This document shows positions 52,118 through 60,344 of a stretch of DNA of 64,000 bases, in pieces. Source of the stretch: Neomegalonema sp. (GTDB lineage: Bacteria > Pseudomonadota > Alphaproteobacteria > Rhodobacterales > Rhodobacteraceae). The translations under genes and the position numbers were made by a program. Below the pieces are notes generated by a model. That model ran no database searches. It saw nothing but the letters and a program-made list of their open reading frames with translations, and was not told where the DNA came from. Within the stretch, counting starts at the first letter, position 1; each line of letters begins with the position of its first letter. The stretch lies in contig NZ_JAQTXI010000012.1 in NCBI RefSeq assembly GCF_028688855.1, positions 61,283 through 125,282 on the forward strand, read 5' to 3'.

Positions 52118-52623
52118 GTGAAGGGCCCGAGGAAGTCGCGCTTGCCGATGGGCGCGCCCGTATGGCGCAGGATCCCGTAGGCCATCGAGATGTGGAAATA
52201 GAAGTTCGGCAGGGCGAAGCGCAGCAGATAGGTCGTGGCGTCCATTTCGCGCTCGCGGCCCGCCGCGCCGATGCGGATCACGCGGGATTCGGCGTCGGCC
52301 AGCTTCTCGGCGGGGAACTCCTGCACGAAGGCCACCGTCCGCGCGATGCGATGGCGCAGGGTGTCGAAGCTCGGGGCGTCGTCGGCGAAGATGGGGGCCT
52401 GTCCGCCGGAGAGCCGCGTCAGGGCGTTGCGGGCGTGGTCGGTGGCGGTCTGCACCTGCTTGGAGAGCGGGAACATGTCGGGAGTCAGCCGGTAGTTCAG
52501 CAGAACCGAGGCGTCGATGTGCTTCTCCATCGACCAGACTTCGGCCTTGGTCAGCACGTCGGAGAGGCCTTCGAGGCTCTGGGGAAAGACGGTGCGGGCG
52601 ATCTCGTGAAGGGTCTGGGGCAT
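52114..52623 (-). CDS. DUF1993 domain-containing protein
   Basis: 169 residues, all helical. The DUF1993 pattern is clear: an N-terminal FPQSLEGLSDVLTKAE segment, LTPDMFPLSKQVQTATDHARNA, and a C-terminal FALPNFYFHISMAYGILRH with GAPIGKRDFLG. The family resembles DinB-like four-helix bundles; the biochemical role is unknown. Its stop overlaps hisC by 4 bp and it lies 30 bp after a small membrane protein gene. Confidence 0.88.
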   Translation of the reverse strand: MPQTLHEIARTVFPQSLEGLSDVLTKAEVWSMEKHIDASVLLNYRLTPDMFPLSKQVQTATDHARNALTRLSGGQAPIFADDAPSFDTLRHRIARTVAFVQEFPAEKLADAESRVIRIGAAGREREMDATTYLLRFALPNFYFHISMAYGILRHTGAPIGKRDFLGPFT

Positions 52624-52653
52624 GCGGGCTCCTGAGATTCGGCCGGCCGCCGC

Positions 52654-52842
52654 TCAGACGGACGGCGGCGGGGCGCTCGGCGAGAGCCACGACACCAGCA
52701 CGCCCAGCACGAAGGCCGCAAGCCCGAAAGCCATCGCATAGACGAAGGCGCGGTGGATCTGGTCCTGGATCGGCAGGCCGCGACGGCGCGTCAGGAAGAA
52801 GCCGTAGATCCAGCCGAGCGCGGCGGCGAGGACGAGCGGCAT
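52654..52842 (-). CDS. Small two-TM membrane protein
   Basis: 62 residues. Two hydrophobic helices (LVLAAALGWIYGFFL and YAMAFGLAAFVLGVLVSWLS) joined by a short polar loop with TRRRGLPIQDQIHR, so both ends may be on the same side. The ATG at 52840-52842 follows AGGAGG by 7 nt, which supports translation. No family recognised. It heads the DUF1993-hisC gene line. Confidence 0.65.
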   Translation of the reverse strand: MPLVLAAALGWIYGFFLTRRRGLPIQDQIHRAFVYAMAFGLAAFVLGVLVSWLSPSAPPPSV

Positions 52843-52955
52843 GGGAATTCCTCCTGAGGGCTGCGGAACGACGCCGCGAGTCTTAGGCGCTTCGCCGCGC
52901 GAAGCCAAGACCCCGACCCGCGACGCGACGCCTCAAGCAGGCGCCGCCGCGCGGC

Positions 52956-54257
52956 TCAGCGCCGCCCCGCGGGGCTCCCTCCCGCGAGGCGCGCAGGCGC
53001 GACGGGCGCAGGAGGTTCGGCGAGGGATTCCTCCAGATCCCAGCGCTGGAGCCGGACCGCGGCGGCCCGGGCCTCGGCGGCCAGAGCCGACGCCGAAGCC
53101 GGATCGCCCGAAGCCCGCGAGGCGCGCGCCTTCAGTCCGAGGGCTTCGGCCTCGCGGGCTTCGTCTCCGACGGCGCGGGCGAGGGCGCGGGCCTGCTCGG
53201 CGTCGCGGGCGGCGGCTGCGGCGTCGCCCCGGGCCAGAGCGGCGGCGGCGCGGGTGGTCAGGGTCTTCATGCGCCGGTGGTCGCCGGAGGGCAGGGCGGC
53301 GGCGGCCGCTTCGAGCCGCGCCATGGCCGAGGCGAAGCCCGGGGCGTCGCGGCCATGGGCGGCCAGCGCCGCCCGATAGGCCGAGCTCCAGGCCGCCGAT
53401 TCGGGCGCCGAGGGCGCGCCGCCGTGGATTCCCGCCGGATTCAGCCGCGCCATGGCCGCGAGGGCTCCGGCGCGGGCGGCTTCGGGGCTCATGCCGGGCT
53501 GGATCTCGGGGGCGTAGAGGGTCCGGAGGATCAGGCGGTCGAAGGGCGTGAGGGCGACATGGGCGCCGTCGTCGTTGAAGATGCTGTCCGGCGCGCGCTC
53601 CAGATCGTTCACCGGGCCCAGGAGCTGCGCGATCTCCTCGATGAGGCAGATCCGGCGGCGGGCGGGCGAGGAATCGGCGGGGATGTCCACGATTCCGCCC
53701 CGGAAGGCGCTCAGGCTCCGCCAGTCGCCCGCATGCTGCGAGCCGCAGAGCACGCCCGGCGCCGCCTCCGCGAAGCGCGAAGGCCGCACCGCGCGGATCC
53801 GGATCTCGGAAGGCTCCAGAGCCCCGGCGCGGCGGATCTCCAGACCCGTGATCGCCGCAAGCTCGGCCAGATAGGCGTCGAGGAAGGGCGCTTCGGCGGC
53901 GAACTCCGCCGCGAGCCGCACCCGCGCGGGGCCCTCCCAGCGGGCGAGGAGGGCGCGGGCCTCTCCGCCTTCGTTGCGGAAGGTCAGGTCCACGAAATCG
54001 CGGGCCATCCCGACGTTGGCGCGACGGGGCGTCCCGGGCGCGAGGGGCGAGGCCTGAACCGCCGAGGCCGCCAGGGGAATCACGCCCGGACGGGGCGCGC
54101 CGAACACCGCCGGAGACTGCGCCGTCACGGCGTAGGGGGTCGGGGTCGTCGAGGCGCCGCCGATCAGGCCGCTCTCCACCGCGCCGCAGGAGGACAGGAC
54201 CAGCGCCGCCAGAACCGGCGAAAGGGCGGCGCGAAGACGGGAGCGGGGGCGGCTCAT
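52956..54257 (-). CDS. DUF2927 lipoprotein
   Basis: 433 residues. The signal peptide ends in the lipobox LVLSSC (Cys near 24). DUF2927 is at about 80-275, with its usual end CLIEEIAQLLGPVNDLERAP, then SIFNDDG and FDRLILRTLYAPEIQPGMS. After it comes an Ala-rich helical region (about 290-420) that may form TPR-like hairpins. DUF2927 proteins are widespread in Rhodobacterales; the function is unknown, though the EEIxQxLGLxND pattern recalls metallopeptidases. The first ATG overlaps the mutY stop by 4 bp. Confidence 0.82.
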   Translation of the reverse strand: MSRPRSRLRAALSPVLAALVLSSCGAVESGLIGGASTTPTPYAVTAQSPAVFGAPRPGVIPLAASAVQASPLAPGTPRRANVGMARDFVDLTFRNEGGEARALLARWEGPARVRLAAEFAAEAPFLDAYLAELAAITGLEIRRAGALEPSEIRIRAVRPSRFAEAAPGVLCGSQHAGDWRSLSAFRGGIVDIPADSSPARRRICLIEEIAQLLGPVNDLERAPDSIFNDDGAHVALTPFDRLILRTLYAPEIQPGMSPEAARAGALAAMARLNPAGIHGGAPSAPESAAWSSAYRAALAAHGRDAPGFASAMARLEAAAAALPSGDHRRMKTLTTRAAAALARGDAAAAARDAEQARALARAVGDEAREAEALGLKARASRASGDPASASALAAEARAAAVRLQRWDLEESLAEPPAPVAPARLAGGSPAGRR

Positions 54258-55393
54258 GAGATGTTTTCCTTCGACGAATCGGCGGCCTTCCAGAGCGGCG
54301 GCGGCTCGCGGGCTGCGCGGACGAGGGTCAGGGCCTTGCGCATGACTCCCGGAAGGGCGGCCTGCGCCTCGGCCATGGGCGTCCAGCTTCCGCGTCCGGG
54401 GAGGGCGCGCGGATCAGCCGCTTCGGCCGCGTGGACGTCGAGGATTAGAGAGAAATGGGTGAAGATCTGTCTAATCTCTCCGAGCCGCCGCCAGGGCAGA
54501 TCCAGAGGCGCGGCGGCGCGACGGGCTCCGGCGTCGGGCGGCAGGGCGGTCCAGTCGGTTCCGGGGATCTCCAGCATCCCCCCGAGGAGGCCCTTCTCCG
54601 GGCGACGGGTCAGCAGGATCGCCGAGCCGTCCGGCTTCAGGGCCGCGAAGACCGCGCCCCGCCGCTCGGGACGCGGCGCCTTCGGAGTCTTGCGCGGCAG
54701 CTGCGCGGCGATTCCCCGCCTGCGGCCTGCGCAGGGGTCGCGCCAGGGACAGGGCGCGCACTCAGGATCGCGTGGACGGCAGACCGTCGCGCCGAGATCC
54801 ATCACGGCCTGCGCGTAGTCTCCGGGGCGCTCCCGAGGGGTCAGGGCGGCGGCGAGGGCGCGCAGGGCGGGCTTGCCCTTCGGAAGAGGCTCCTCCATGG
54901 CGAAGAGCCGCGCCATGACGCGCTCGACGTTGCCGTCCACCACCACGGCGGGCTCTTCTTCGAGGATCGCCGCCAGAGCCGCCGCCGTATAGGGCCCGAC
55001 GCCGGGGATCGCGCGCCAGGCGGCTTCCGAGCGCGGAAAGCCCTCCGCCGCCAGCTTCCGCGCCGCCGCATGGAGGTTGCGCGCCCGGGCGTAATAGCCG
55101 AGCCCCGCCCAGGCCGCGAGCACCTCCTCGCGCGGGGCGGCGGCGAGGTCCTCCACCTTCGGCCAGCGCGCGAGGAAGGCCGCGTGATAGGGCTTCACGG
55201 CGGCGAGGGTGGTCTGCTGCGCCATGGCCTCCGAGAGCCAGACGGCGTAGGGATCGGGCCGCGCGCCCGAGGCGCGGTCTGCGGGGCGCAGACGCCAGGG
55301 CAGGCTCCGGCCATGCAGGTCGTACCAGGCCAGAAGCCCGGCGGAGAGGGCGCGGGCGGTCGGGGGATCCGGAAGGGGAGGGGGGGCGCTCAC
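54254..55393 (-). CDS. mutY: A/G-specific adenine glycosylase MutY
   Basis: 379 residues with a GTG start (55391-55393). It removes adenine opposite 8-oxoG. The catalytic domain has WLSEAMAQQTTL, IPGVGPYTAAALAAI (HhH) and the catalytic Asp in VVDGNVERV near 150. The [4Fe-4S] ligands follow the exact C-X6-C-X2-C-X5-C spacing at 206-222 (CRPRDPECAPCPWRDPC). The C-terminal NUDIX-like 8-oxoG reader covers about 240-360. The frame runs on upstream antisense to dciA without a plausible start. It overlaps the DUF2927 gene by 4 bp. Confidence 0.95.
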   Translation of the reverse strand: MSAPPPLPDPPTARALSAGLLAWYDLHGRSLPWRLRPADRASGARPDPYAVWLSEAMAQQTTLAAVKPYHAAFLARWPKVEDLAAAPREEVLAAWAGLGYYARARNLHAAARKLAAEGFPRSEAAWRAIPGVGPYTAAALAAILEEEPAVVVDGNVERVMARLFAMEEPLPKGKPALRALAAALTPRERPGDYAQAVMDLGATVCRPRDPECAPCPWRDPCAGRRRGIAAQLPRKTPKAPRPERRGAVFAALKPDGSAILLTRRPEKGLLGGMLEIPGTDWTALPPDAGARRAAAPLDLPWRRLGEIRQIFTHFSLILDVHAAEAADPRALPGRGSWTPMAEAQAALPGVMRKALTLVRAAREPPPLWKAADSSKENIS

Positions 55394-55579
55394 GTCGGCT
55401 TGATTCCCAATCGCTGAGAAAACACCTATTGAAGAGGCCAAGATGGCGCTCGTCGCCCTTCGCCGCAACCTTTGGCGTCTCCCCGGGTCCGCGCCGGACC
55501 GGACGGAGGCTTCAAGCCCGCATCTGGAGGCGCGATTCGTCGGGAATCGCGTCCGGGAACCCGCAGGAGCCTCGCGCCG

Positions 55580-56194
55580 ATGGCCGAACCGCCGAAAGAC
55601 GCGTCCGAACCGGAGAAGCGGGTCCCGCTCCGCGCGAAGCGCCGCGCGGCCGGAGCGGGCGTCTCCGGGGGCGGGACGCGGCTGCGGAGATTCGTCAGCC
55701 TCGGCGATTGCGCCGCGCCGCTCATGCGCCCCGTCTTCGAGAAGCGCGGCTTCTCCGAGATCCGCATCGCCGCCGACTGGCCGACCATCGTCGGCGCGCG
55801 GCTGGCGCGGCTCTGCCGTCCGATCCGGATCCTGCGCCAGGGGCTCCGCGGAAGCGACGAAGGCGGCCTGCTCGTGATCGGCGCCCGCAGCGGAGCCGCC
55901 ATGGAGCTCACCCACGCCGCGCCCCAGATCGTCGAGAGGGTCAACGTCTTCTACGGCCGCCGGGTCGTGGACCGGCTGAAGGTCGACCAGACCCTCGCGC
56001 CTTCGGCGCCTCCGGCCGCGCCTGCGCCTGCGCCGCCCGAATCTCCGCCGCCTCTGGCCTCGCCTCTGGCGGCGCTCGACGCCATCGACGACCCGGTGCT
56101 GCGCGCGGCGCTGGAGCGTCTGGCGCGCAACCGCGTCTCTTCTCCTTCATCCCGGCCCGCCTCCGCGCGGCCTCTCTCCCGGAAGGTCCCATGA
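55580..56194 (+). CDS. dciA: DUF721 protein DciA, replicative helicase loader
   Basis: 204 residues. DciA (DUF721) loads DnaB helicase in bacteria lacking DnaC/DnaI. The conserved domain (about 40-135) reads IRIAADWPTIVGARLA, the hallmark W and its helix, then AMELTHAAPQIVERVNVFYGRR. A Pro/Ala-rich C-terminal tail follows. The ATG at 55580 has AGGAG 10 nt upstream; an upstream ATG at 55472 would add about 36 nonconserved residues. It overlaps the DsbA-like gene by 4 bp and is divergent from mutY. Confidence 0.88.
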   Translation: MAEPPKDASEPEKRVPLRAKRRAAGAGVSGGGTRLRRFVSLGDCAAPLMRPVFEKRGFSEIRIAADWPTIVGARLARLCRPIRILRQGLRGSDEGGLLVIGARSGAAMELTHAAPQIVERVNVFYGRRVVDRLKVDQTLAPSAPPAAPAPAPPESPPPLASPLAALDAIDDPVLRAALERLARNRVSSPSSRPASARPLSRKVP

Positions 56195-57036
56195 TTTCTC
56201 GCCATTCCACGCTCCGCCTGACCGCTTCGGCGGTCTTCGCCCTGTCTCTGGCCGCCTGCGACCAGGCCGGATCGGCCTCCAGCTCCGGCGCGACGCCCGC
56301 CGCCTCGGCCTCGACGAGCGCGCCCGCCGCTTCTGCGACGCCCGCCGCCCCCGCGCCGGTTCAGGTGGCCCAGGCCCCCGAAGCCGCGACCGCGACTCAG
56401 GCGACGGCCCCGGCGACGACTCCGGCTGCGACCCCGGCCCCTGCTGCTCCCGTCGAGGCCGAGGCGCCCGCCGCGCCTGCGGTCCAGGCGGCGGCCGTGG
56501 GCGGGCCGCTGATGGCCGACGCGCCTCTGGGCTCGCCGGAGGCCAAGGTCACGGTGATCGAATACGCCTCGCTGAGCTGCCCGCATTGCGCGGTCTTCCA
56601 GACCCAGACCGCCGCCGCCTTCAAGGCGAAATATGTGGATTCGGGCCTCGTGCAGTTCATCTACCGCGACTTCCCGCTGAACGACTCGGCGATGATCGGC
56701 TCTCTGGCCGCCCGTTGCGACGGTTCGCCGCAGAAGTATCACGCCTTCATCGACCTGCTCATGCGCCAGCAGGATTCCTGGGCCTTCCAGCGCGACGGAC
56801 AGAGCATCGTCCGCGAGGTCAAGCGCATCGCGCAGCTGGGCGGCGTCTCGGGCGAAAAGCTCGACGCCTGCTTCGAGAACGCCGAACTGGGACAATGGAT
56901 CCTCGACACGGCGCGTCAGGGCGAAAGCCAGCACGACGTCAACTCCACCCCGACCTTCGTCATCAACGGCAAGACCCATCCGGGCGCGCTGTCTCTGGCG
57001 GATCTCTCGGCGGCGATCGACCCTCTGCTGAAATGA
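56191..57036 (+). CDS. DsbA-like thiol:disulfide oxidoreductase lipoprotein
   Basis: 281 residues. Lipobox SLAAC (Cys near 23), then about 85 residues of Ala/Pro/Thr/Ser linker, then a thioredoxin-fold DsbA/BdbD-type domain with the active site CPHC (near 130, SLSCPHCAVF) and the cis-Pro loop NSTPTFVINGK near 255. A catalytic CxxC plus an inserted helical domain (YHAFIDLLMRQQDSW). It should oxidise envelope protein thiols. The gene starts inside the dciA stop (ATGA). Confidence 0.9.
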   Translation: MISRHSTLRLTASAVFALSLAACDQAGSASSSGATPAASASTSAPAASATPAAPAPVQVAQAPEAATATQATAPATTPAATPAPAAPVEAEAPAAPAVQAAAVGGPLMADAPLGSPEAKVTVIEYASLSCPHCAVFQTQTAAAFKAKYVDSGLVQFIYRDFPLNDSAMIGSLAARCDGSPQKYHAFIDLLMRQQDSWAFQRDGQSIVREVKRIAQLGGVSGEKLDACFENAELGQWILDTARQGESQHDVNSTPTFVINGKTHPGALSLADLSAAIDPLLK

Positions 57037-57048
57037 CCATTGGTCGCA

Positions 57049-57079
57049 GGCGCGGGCCTTCCTGACGAAAGCCCGCGCC
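57049..57079 (+). terminator. Terminator of dciA-dsbA
   Basis: A perfect 9-bp stem GGCGCGGGC (57049-57057) / GCCCGCGCC (57071-57079) lies 12 bp after the stop of the DsbA-like gene. Its right arm abuts the -35 box of the next promoter. Confidence 0.65.
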
Positions 57080-57108
57080 TTGACGCCCCATGGACCCCTT
57101 TGTATGGT
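57080..57108 (+). promoter_or_regulatory. Promoter of atpIBEF'F operon
   Basis: TTGACG (57080-57085) and TATGGT (57103-57108) with exactly 17 bp between them, 107 bp upstream of atpI. This is close to the sigma-70 consensus and follows a terminator, so it should drive the F0 genes. Confidence 0.65.
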
Positions 57109-57214
57109 GCGCGCGCTTCGTCGCGGAAACTTTACGAAAGCTCCGGGGCGGATCGAGGGGGGAGAAGCGGGCCGCGGCCGGATCCGACGCCCTGTTTTGG
57201 AGGGAAGCTCCGAA

Positions 57215-57562
57215 ATGGAAGGCGAGGAGACGGTCAGGCCCGAACTCAAGATCGAGGCGGATCCGGAGGCGCTCAAGGCCCTCGATGCGCGCATAGCGCG
57301 CGCGCGGGAGAAACTGGCGCCCGAAAGACCTGCGCCGGGATGGAGGGGCGGCAAATTCGCCGGCGTCTCCCTGGCCTGGCGCATGGTGCTCGAGCTGATG
57401 ATCGGCGTCGCGCTCGGCGGGCTGATCGGCTGGGCTCTGGACTCGGCTCTCGGATTCTTCCCACTCATGACGGCGATATTCGGCGGGCTGGGCTTCGCGG
57501 CGGGCGTCAAGACGATGTTGCGCAGCGCGAAGGAAGCGGATAACTCCGCACGGCGAGGCTGA
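57215..57562 (+). CDS. atpI: ATP synthase assembly protein AtpI
   Basis: 115 residues. A hydrophilic N-terminus (about 1-50) with helical ALKALDARIARAREKL, then two TM helices (VLELMIGVALGGLIGWAL and FFPLMTAIFGGLGFAAG). AtpI helps assemble the c-ring. The ATG at 57215 has GGAGGGAAG upstream. First gene of the F0 operon. The 47 bp to atpB are free of genes. Confidence 0.88.
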   Translation: MEGEETVRPELKIEADPEALKALDARIARAREKLAPERPAPGWRGGKFAGVSLAWRMVLELMIGVALGGLIGWALDSALGFFPLMTAIFGGLGFAAGVKTMLRSAKEADNSARRG

Positions 57563-57609
57563 ACGGATCAGACCCGGCGCCGCGCGCGCCAAGCGAGAGA
57601 GGGCGAGCT

Positions 57610-58359
57610 TTGGCGGACGCGAGCGGCGGCGGAATGCACATCGACCCGATGTATCAGTTCGCGATCAAGGAGATCGTGCCGATCCATCTCGGAGGTCTGA
57701 ACCTCTCCTTCACCAATTCGGCGCTCTGGTCGTTCTATGCGGTCGGCGCGACGATCCTGCTCTTCTCCTTCGCGATGCGCGGAGGGGCCCTGGTGCCCGA
57801 TCGGGTCCAGTCGGTGGCGGAGGGCTTCTACGGCTTCGTGCGCAACATGGTCCGCGACGCGGCCGGCGACGAAGGCCTGAAGTACTTCCCCTACATCTTC
57901 ACGATCTTCCTCTTCATCTTCTTCGCGAACATGCTCGGGATGCTGCCCTACAGCTTCACCGTCACGAGCCACCTCGCGGTGACCGGCGCTCTGGCGCTGG
58001 CGGTCTTCATCACGGTCACGGCCATCGGCTTCAGGAAGCACGGGACGCATTTCTTCTCGTTCTTCGTGCCCAAGGACGCGCCGGGCTGGCTCAAGCCCAT
58101 CCTCGCCGTGATCGAGGTCATCTCCTATTTCGTGCGCCCCCTCAGCCATTCGGTCCGTCTTGCGGCCAACATGGTGGCGGGCCACGCGATGCTCAAGGTC
58201 TTCGCGGGTTTCGCGGCGGCCATGGGCGTGGCCGGCGTCCTGCCGATGCTCGGCATGCTCGGCGTGACGGCGCTCGAATTCCTCGTCTGCGCCATCCAGG
58301 CCTACGTCTTCGCCATCCTCACGGCGATCTACCTCAACGACGCGCTGCACATGCACTAA
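57610..58359 (+). CDS. atpB: ATP synthase F0 subunit a
   Basis: 249 residues with an apparent TTG start (57610-57612); ATGs at 57634 and 57649 are possible but would cut the N-terminal [12 protein letters not shown] segment that is typical in related species. Five or six TM helices. The essential Arg facing the c-ring is in [14 protein letters not shown] near 185, and the following [21 protein letters not shown] helix is typical. It carries the proton half-channels. Confidence 0.95.
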   Translation: MADASGGGMHIDPMYQFAIKEIVPIHLGGLNLSFTNSALWSFYAVGATILLFSFAMRGGALVPDRVQSVAEGFYGFVRNMVRDAAGDEGLKYFPYIFTIFLFIFFANMLGMLPYSFTVTSHLAVTGALALAVFITVTAIGFRKHGTHFFSFFVPKDAPGWLKPILAVIEVISYFVRPLSHSVRLAANMVAGHAMLKVFAGFAAAMGVAGVLPMLGMLGVTALEFLVCAIQAYVFAILTAIYLNDALHMH

Positions 58360-58399
58360 GGCGCGACTTCTCTTTCATAGCGGTCAACAGGAGCTCATC

Positions 58400-58639
58400 A
58401 TGGAAATCGAAGCCGCCGCCGCCCTCGGAAAGTACATCGGCGCGGGCCTCGCCTGCCTCGCCATGGCCGGAGCCGGCATCGGCATCGGCCACGTGGCCGG
58501 CAACTTCCTCAACGGCGCGCTGCGCAATCCCGCCGCCGCCAAGGAGCAGCAGGGCAACTTCTTCATCGGCATGGCCTTCGCCGAGGCCCTCGGCCTCTTC
58601 GGCTTCCTGGTCGCGCTGATCCTGGTCTTCGTCGCCTGA
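58400..58639 (+). CDS. atpE: ATP synthase F0 subunit c
   Basis: 79 residues, a helical hairpin. The Gly-rich first helix is [17 protein letters not shown], the polar loop has RNPAA, and the proton-carrying Glu is in [13 protein letters not shown] near 61. Glu with no extra polar pair on helix 1 points to a proton rather than sodium enzyme. The ATG follows CAGGAG. Confidence 0.97.
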   Translation: MEIEAAAALGKYIGAGLACLAMAGAGIGIGHVAGNFLNGALRNPAAAKEQQGNFFIGMAFAEALGLFGFLVALILVFVA

Positions 58640-58722
58640 TCTTCGGACGACTTCCGGCGGAACGCGGCCTGGCCTGCGTTCCGCTTCATCCGATCCCGCG
58701 ACCCCCCGCAGCCGGAGGCGTT

Positions 58723-59262
58723 ATGGCGACCCCAGCCCATGCGGCGGCCGAACAGTCGGCCGGCATGCCGCAACTCGACTTCTCCACCTATCCGGCGCAG
58801 ATCTTCTGGGCCGCGGTGGCGCTCTTCGTCCTCTACCGGTATCTGAGCCGTCGGGCGATCCCGCAGATGGAGGCCGCGCTCGCTGCGCGCCATGAAGCCA
58901 TCGGGGGCAGCCTCGAAGCCGCCGCGGCCGCCCGCCGCGAAGCCGGACAGGCCGAAGCCGATTATCAGAAATCCCTCGCCGAAGCCCGCGCCCGGGCTCA
59001 GGCCACCCTGGCCGAGGCCAAGGCCCGCAGCGACGCCGCGCTCGCCGCGCGCCTCGCCGAGGCCGACGCCTCCATCGCCGGGAAGACCGCCGCAGGCGAA
59101 GCCCGCATCGCCGGGATCCGCGCCTCTGCGGAAACCGACGTGCGTTCCGTGGCTTCCGAGGCGGCCGCCGCCATTCTGGAGCGTTTCCTGCCCGGCAAGG
59201 CCGACGCCGCCGAAGTCTCGCGCGCGGTCGAGGACGGGCTCGCCGGTCTGAAGAGGAGCTGA
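58723..59262 (+). CDS. atpF2: ATP synthase F0 subunit b' (AtpF')
   Basis: 179 residues. N-terminal segment GMPQLDFSTYPAQIFWAAV followed by the TM helix and a long Ala/Glu/Arg-rich dimerisation helix. The MPQLDFSTYPAQ opening marks b' of the split b/b' pair typical of photosynthetic-lineage Alphaproteobacteria. It forms the peripheral stator with the next gene product. Confidence 0.95.
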   Translation: MATPAHAAAEQSAGMPQLDFSTYPAQIFWAAVALFVLYRYLSRRAIPQMEAALAARHEAIGGSLEAAAAARREAGQAEADYQKSLAEARARAQATLAEAKARSDAALAARLAEADASIAGKTAAGEARIAGIRASAETDVRSVASEAAAAILERFLPGKADAAEVSRAVEDGLAGLKRS

Positions 59263-59266
59263 GGCC

Positions 59267-59746
59267 ATGCGCGATTACGAATGGGTTCTGCTCAGCTTCG
59301 TCATCTTCATGGGCATCCTCTGGTATGTGGGCGCCTTCCGGAAGATCGGGGACATGCTCGACGGGCGCGCCTCCGACATCCAGTCGCAGCTCGACGAGGC
59401 CAGGGCCGCCCGCGCCGAGGCTCAGGCGCTGCTCGCCAGCTTCGAGGCCAAGCGCGCCAGCGCCGAAGCCGAGGCTCAGGGCATCGTCGCCCGCGCCGAG
59501 GAGGAGGCCAGAAAGGCCCTCGCCGACGCCGAGGTCGAGATCGAGCGCAGCATGGCCCGTCGCCTGAAGAGCGCCGAAGAGCGCATCGCCCAGGCCGAGG
59601 CCGCCGCGAAGCGCAAGGTCCATGACGCCGCCGCCGACGCCGCCGTCGCCGCCGCGAGCCGCCTGCTCGGCGCCCGCCTCGAAGGCGACGCCGGAGAGGC
59701 CGCCCTCGACGCGAGCCTCAAGGAAGTCGCGCAGCGGCTGCACTGA
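59267..59746 (+). CDS. atpF: ATP synthase F0 subunit b
   Basis: 159 residues. TM helix at the N-terminus (WVLLSFVIFMGILWYVGAF), then a coiled-coil stalk with LDEARAARAEAQALLASFEA and a C-terminal delta-binding part. Last gene of the F0 operon, followed by an intrinsic terminator. The F1 genes (atpHAGDC) must lie elsewhere, as usual in this group. Confidence 0.95.
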   Translation: MRDYEWVLLSFVIFMGILWYVGAFRKIGDMLDGRASDIQSQLDEARAARAEAQALLASFEAKRASAEAEAQGIVARAEEEARKALADAEVEIERSMARRLKSAEERIAQAEAAAKRKVHDAAADAAVAAASRLLGARLEGDAGEAALDASLKEVAQRLH

Positions 59747-59779
59747 GCTTCTCCGCATCGCCTCCTGATCGATTCGACG

Positions 59780-59807
59780 AACGCCCCATCTCTCCGGAGG
59801 GGGCGTT
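59780..59807 (+). terminator. Terminator of the F0 operon
   Basis: An 8-bp stem AACGCCCC (59780-59787) / GGGGCGTT (59800-59807) followed by TTGTC, the right arm continuing into a T run (CGTTTTG). It lies 34 bp after the atpF stop. Confidence 0.85.
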
Positions 59808-59827
59808 TTGTCATGGAGGCTCAGGAC

Positions 59828-60040
59828 ATGGACGATCGCCGGACGAACGGACGACTTCTTCTCGATCCTCTGCTGATGTTTCCGACCAGCGTCGATGAAA
59901 TCACGGCGCGGATGGCGGGGGGGCGGCTCTGGGGCGGCCGCGGCCTCGCAGGGGTTTTCCTCCGCCTCGCCTTCTCGGCCTTCGCCTGGGGCTGCGACCA
60001 CGAGGGCCTGAGGCGTCTGCAGGCGTTCTGGCCGCGCTGA
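59828..60040 (+). CDS. Small hypothetical protein
   Basis: 70 residues, opening MDDRRTNGRLLLDPLLMFPT and ending AFWPR, with an amphipathic/hydrophobic middle (GRGLAGVFLRLAFSAFAWG). The ATG at 59828 is preceded by GGAGG at a spacing of 8 nt, which supports translation. It starts only 20 bp after the atp terminator, so it would need leaky termination or its own promoter. No family recognised. Confidence 0.45.
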   Translation: MDDRRTNGRLLLDPLLMFPTSVDEITARMAGGRLWGGRGLAGVFLRLAFSAFAWGCDHEGLRRLQAFWPR

Positions 60041-60129
60041 AGACGCGCAGCCTTCGGCCGCGCTGGACGACGCTTGCGCCTTTCGCCCGGCCGTCGTCGC
60101 GGGAGGCCCGAGGGCCTTCCGCTCCCTGC

Positions 60130-60135
60130 TTGACA
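60130..60135 (+). promoter_or_regulatory. Candidate -35 box of the thi operon
   Basis: A perfect TTGACA (60130-60135) lies about 35 bp before the first base of the TPP riboswitch. The expected -10 position (CAGAGC at 60153-60158) is poor, so only the -35 is claimed. Confidence 0.4.
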
Positions 60136-60168
60136 ATCCGCCTCGCTGCGTCCAGAGCTTGAGGCCTT

Positions 60169-60270
60169 GCTCATTGGGGCGTCCCCGGATCGGCTGATCC
60201 CGGGGGCTGAGAGGCGCGCAGCGCCGACCCATCGAACCTGATCCGGATCATGCCGGCGGAGGGAATGAGC
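60169..60270 (+). promoter_or_regulatory. TPP riboswitch (thi-box)
   Basis: The aptamer matches the TPP class. P1 is a perfect 7-bp GCTCATT (60169-60175) / AATGAGC (60264-60270). Inside are the conserved CTGAGAGG, the GACCC segment, and GAACCTGATCCGGATCATGCC-type core with GGCGGAGGGAA. It binds thiamine pyrophosphate and controls the transporter genes downstream. Confidence 0.95.
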
Positions 60271-60318
60271 GTCGCGTCAGGGCGGGCTCGGGCTCCGTCG
60301 CGGGCGCGCGCCGCCTTC

Positions 60319-60338
60319 GCCTCCCGAAATTTGGAGGC
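60319..60338 (+). promoter_or_regulatory. Ribosome-site-sequestering hairpin of thiY
   Basis: GCCTCC (60319-60324) can pair with GGAGGC (60333-60338), which contains the thiY Shine-Dalgarno GGAGG 7 nt before the ATG. This is the likely expression platform: TPP binding would favour this stem and block translation. Confidence 0.6.
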
Positions 60339-60344
60339 TCCCGA

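Noticed and set aside
55394..55944. N-terminal extension of mutY and a further minus-strand frame opposite dciA
   Set aside because: Family alignment starts at the GTG; the extension has no ribosome site and lies over dciA, which has a conserved DUF721 domain.
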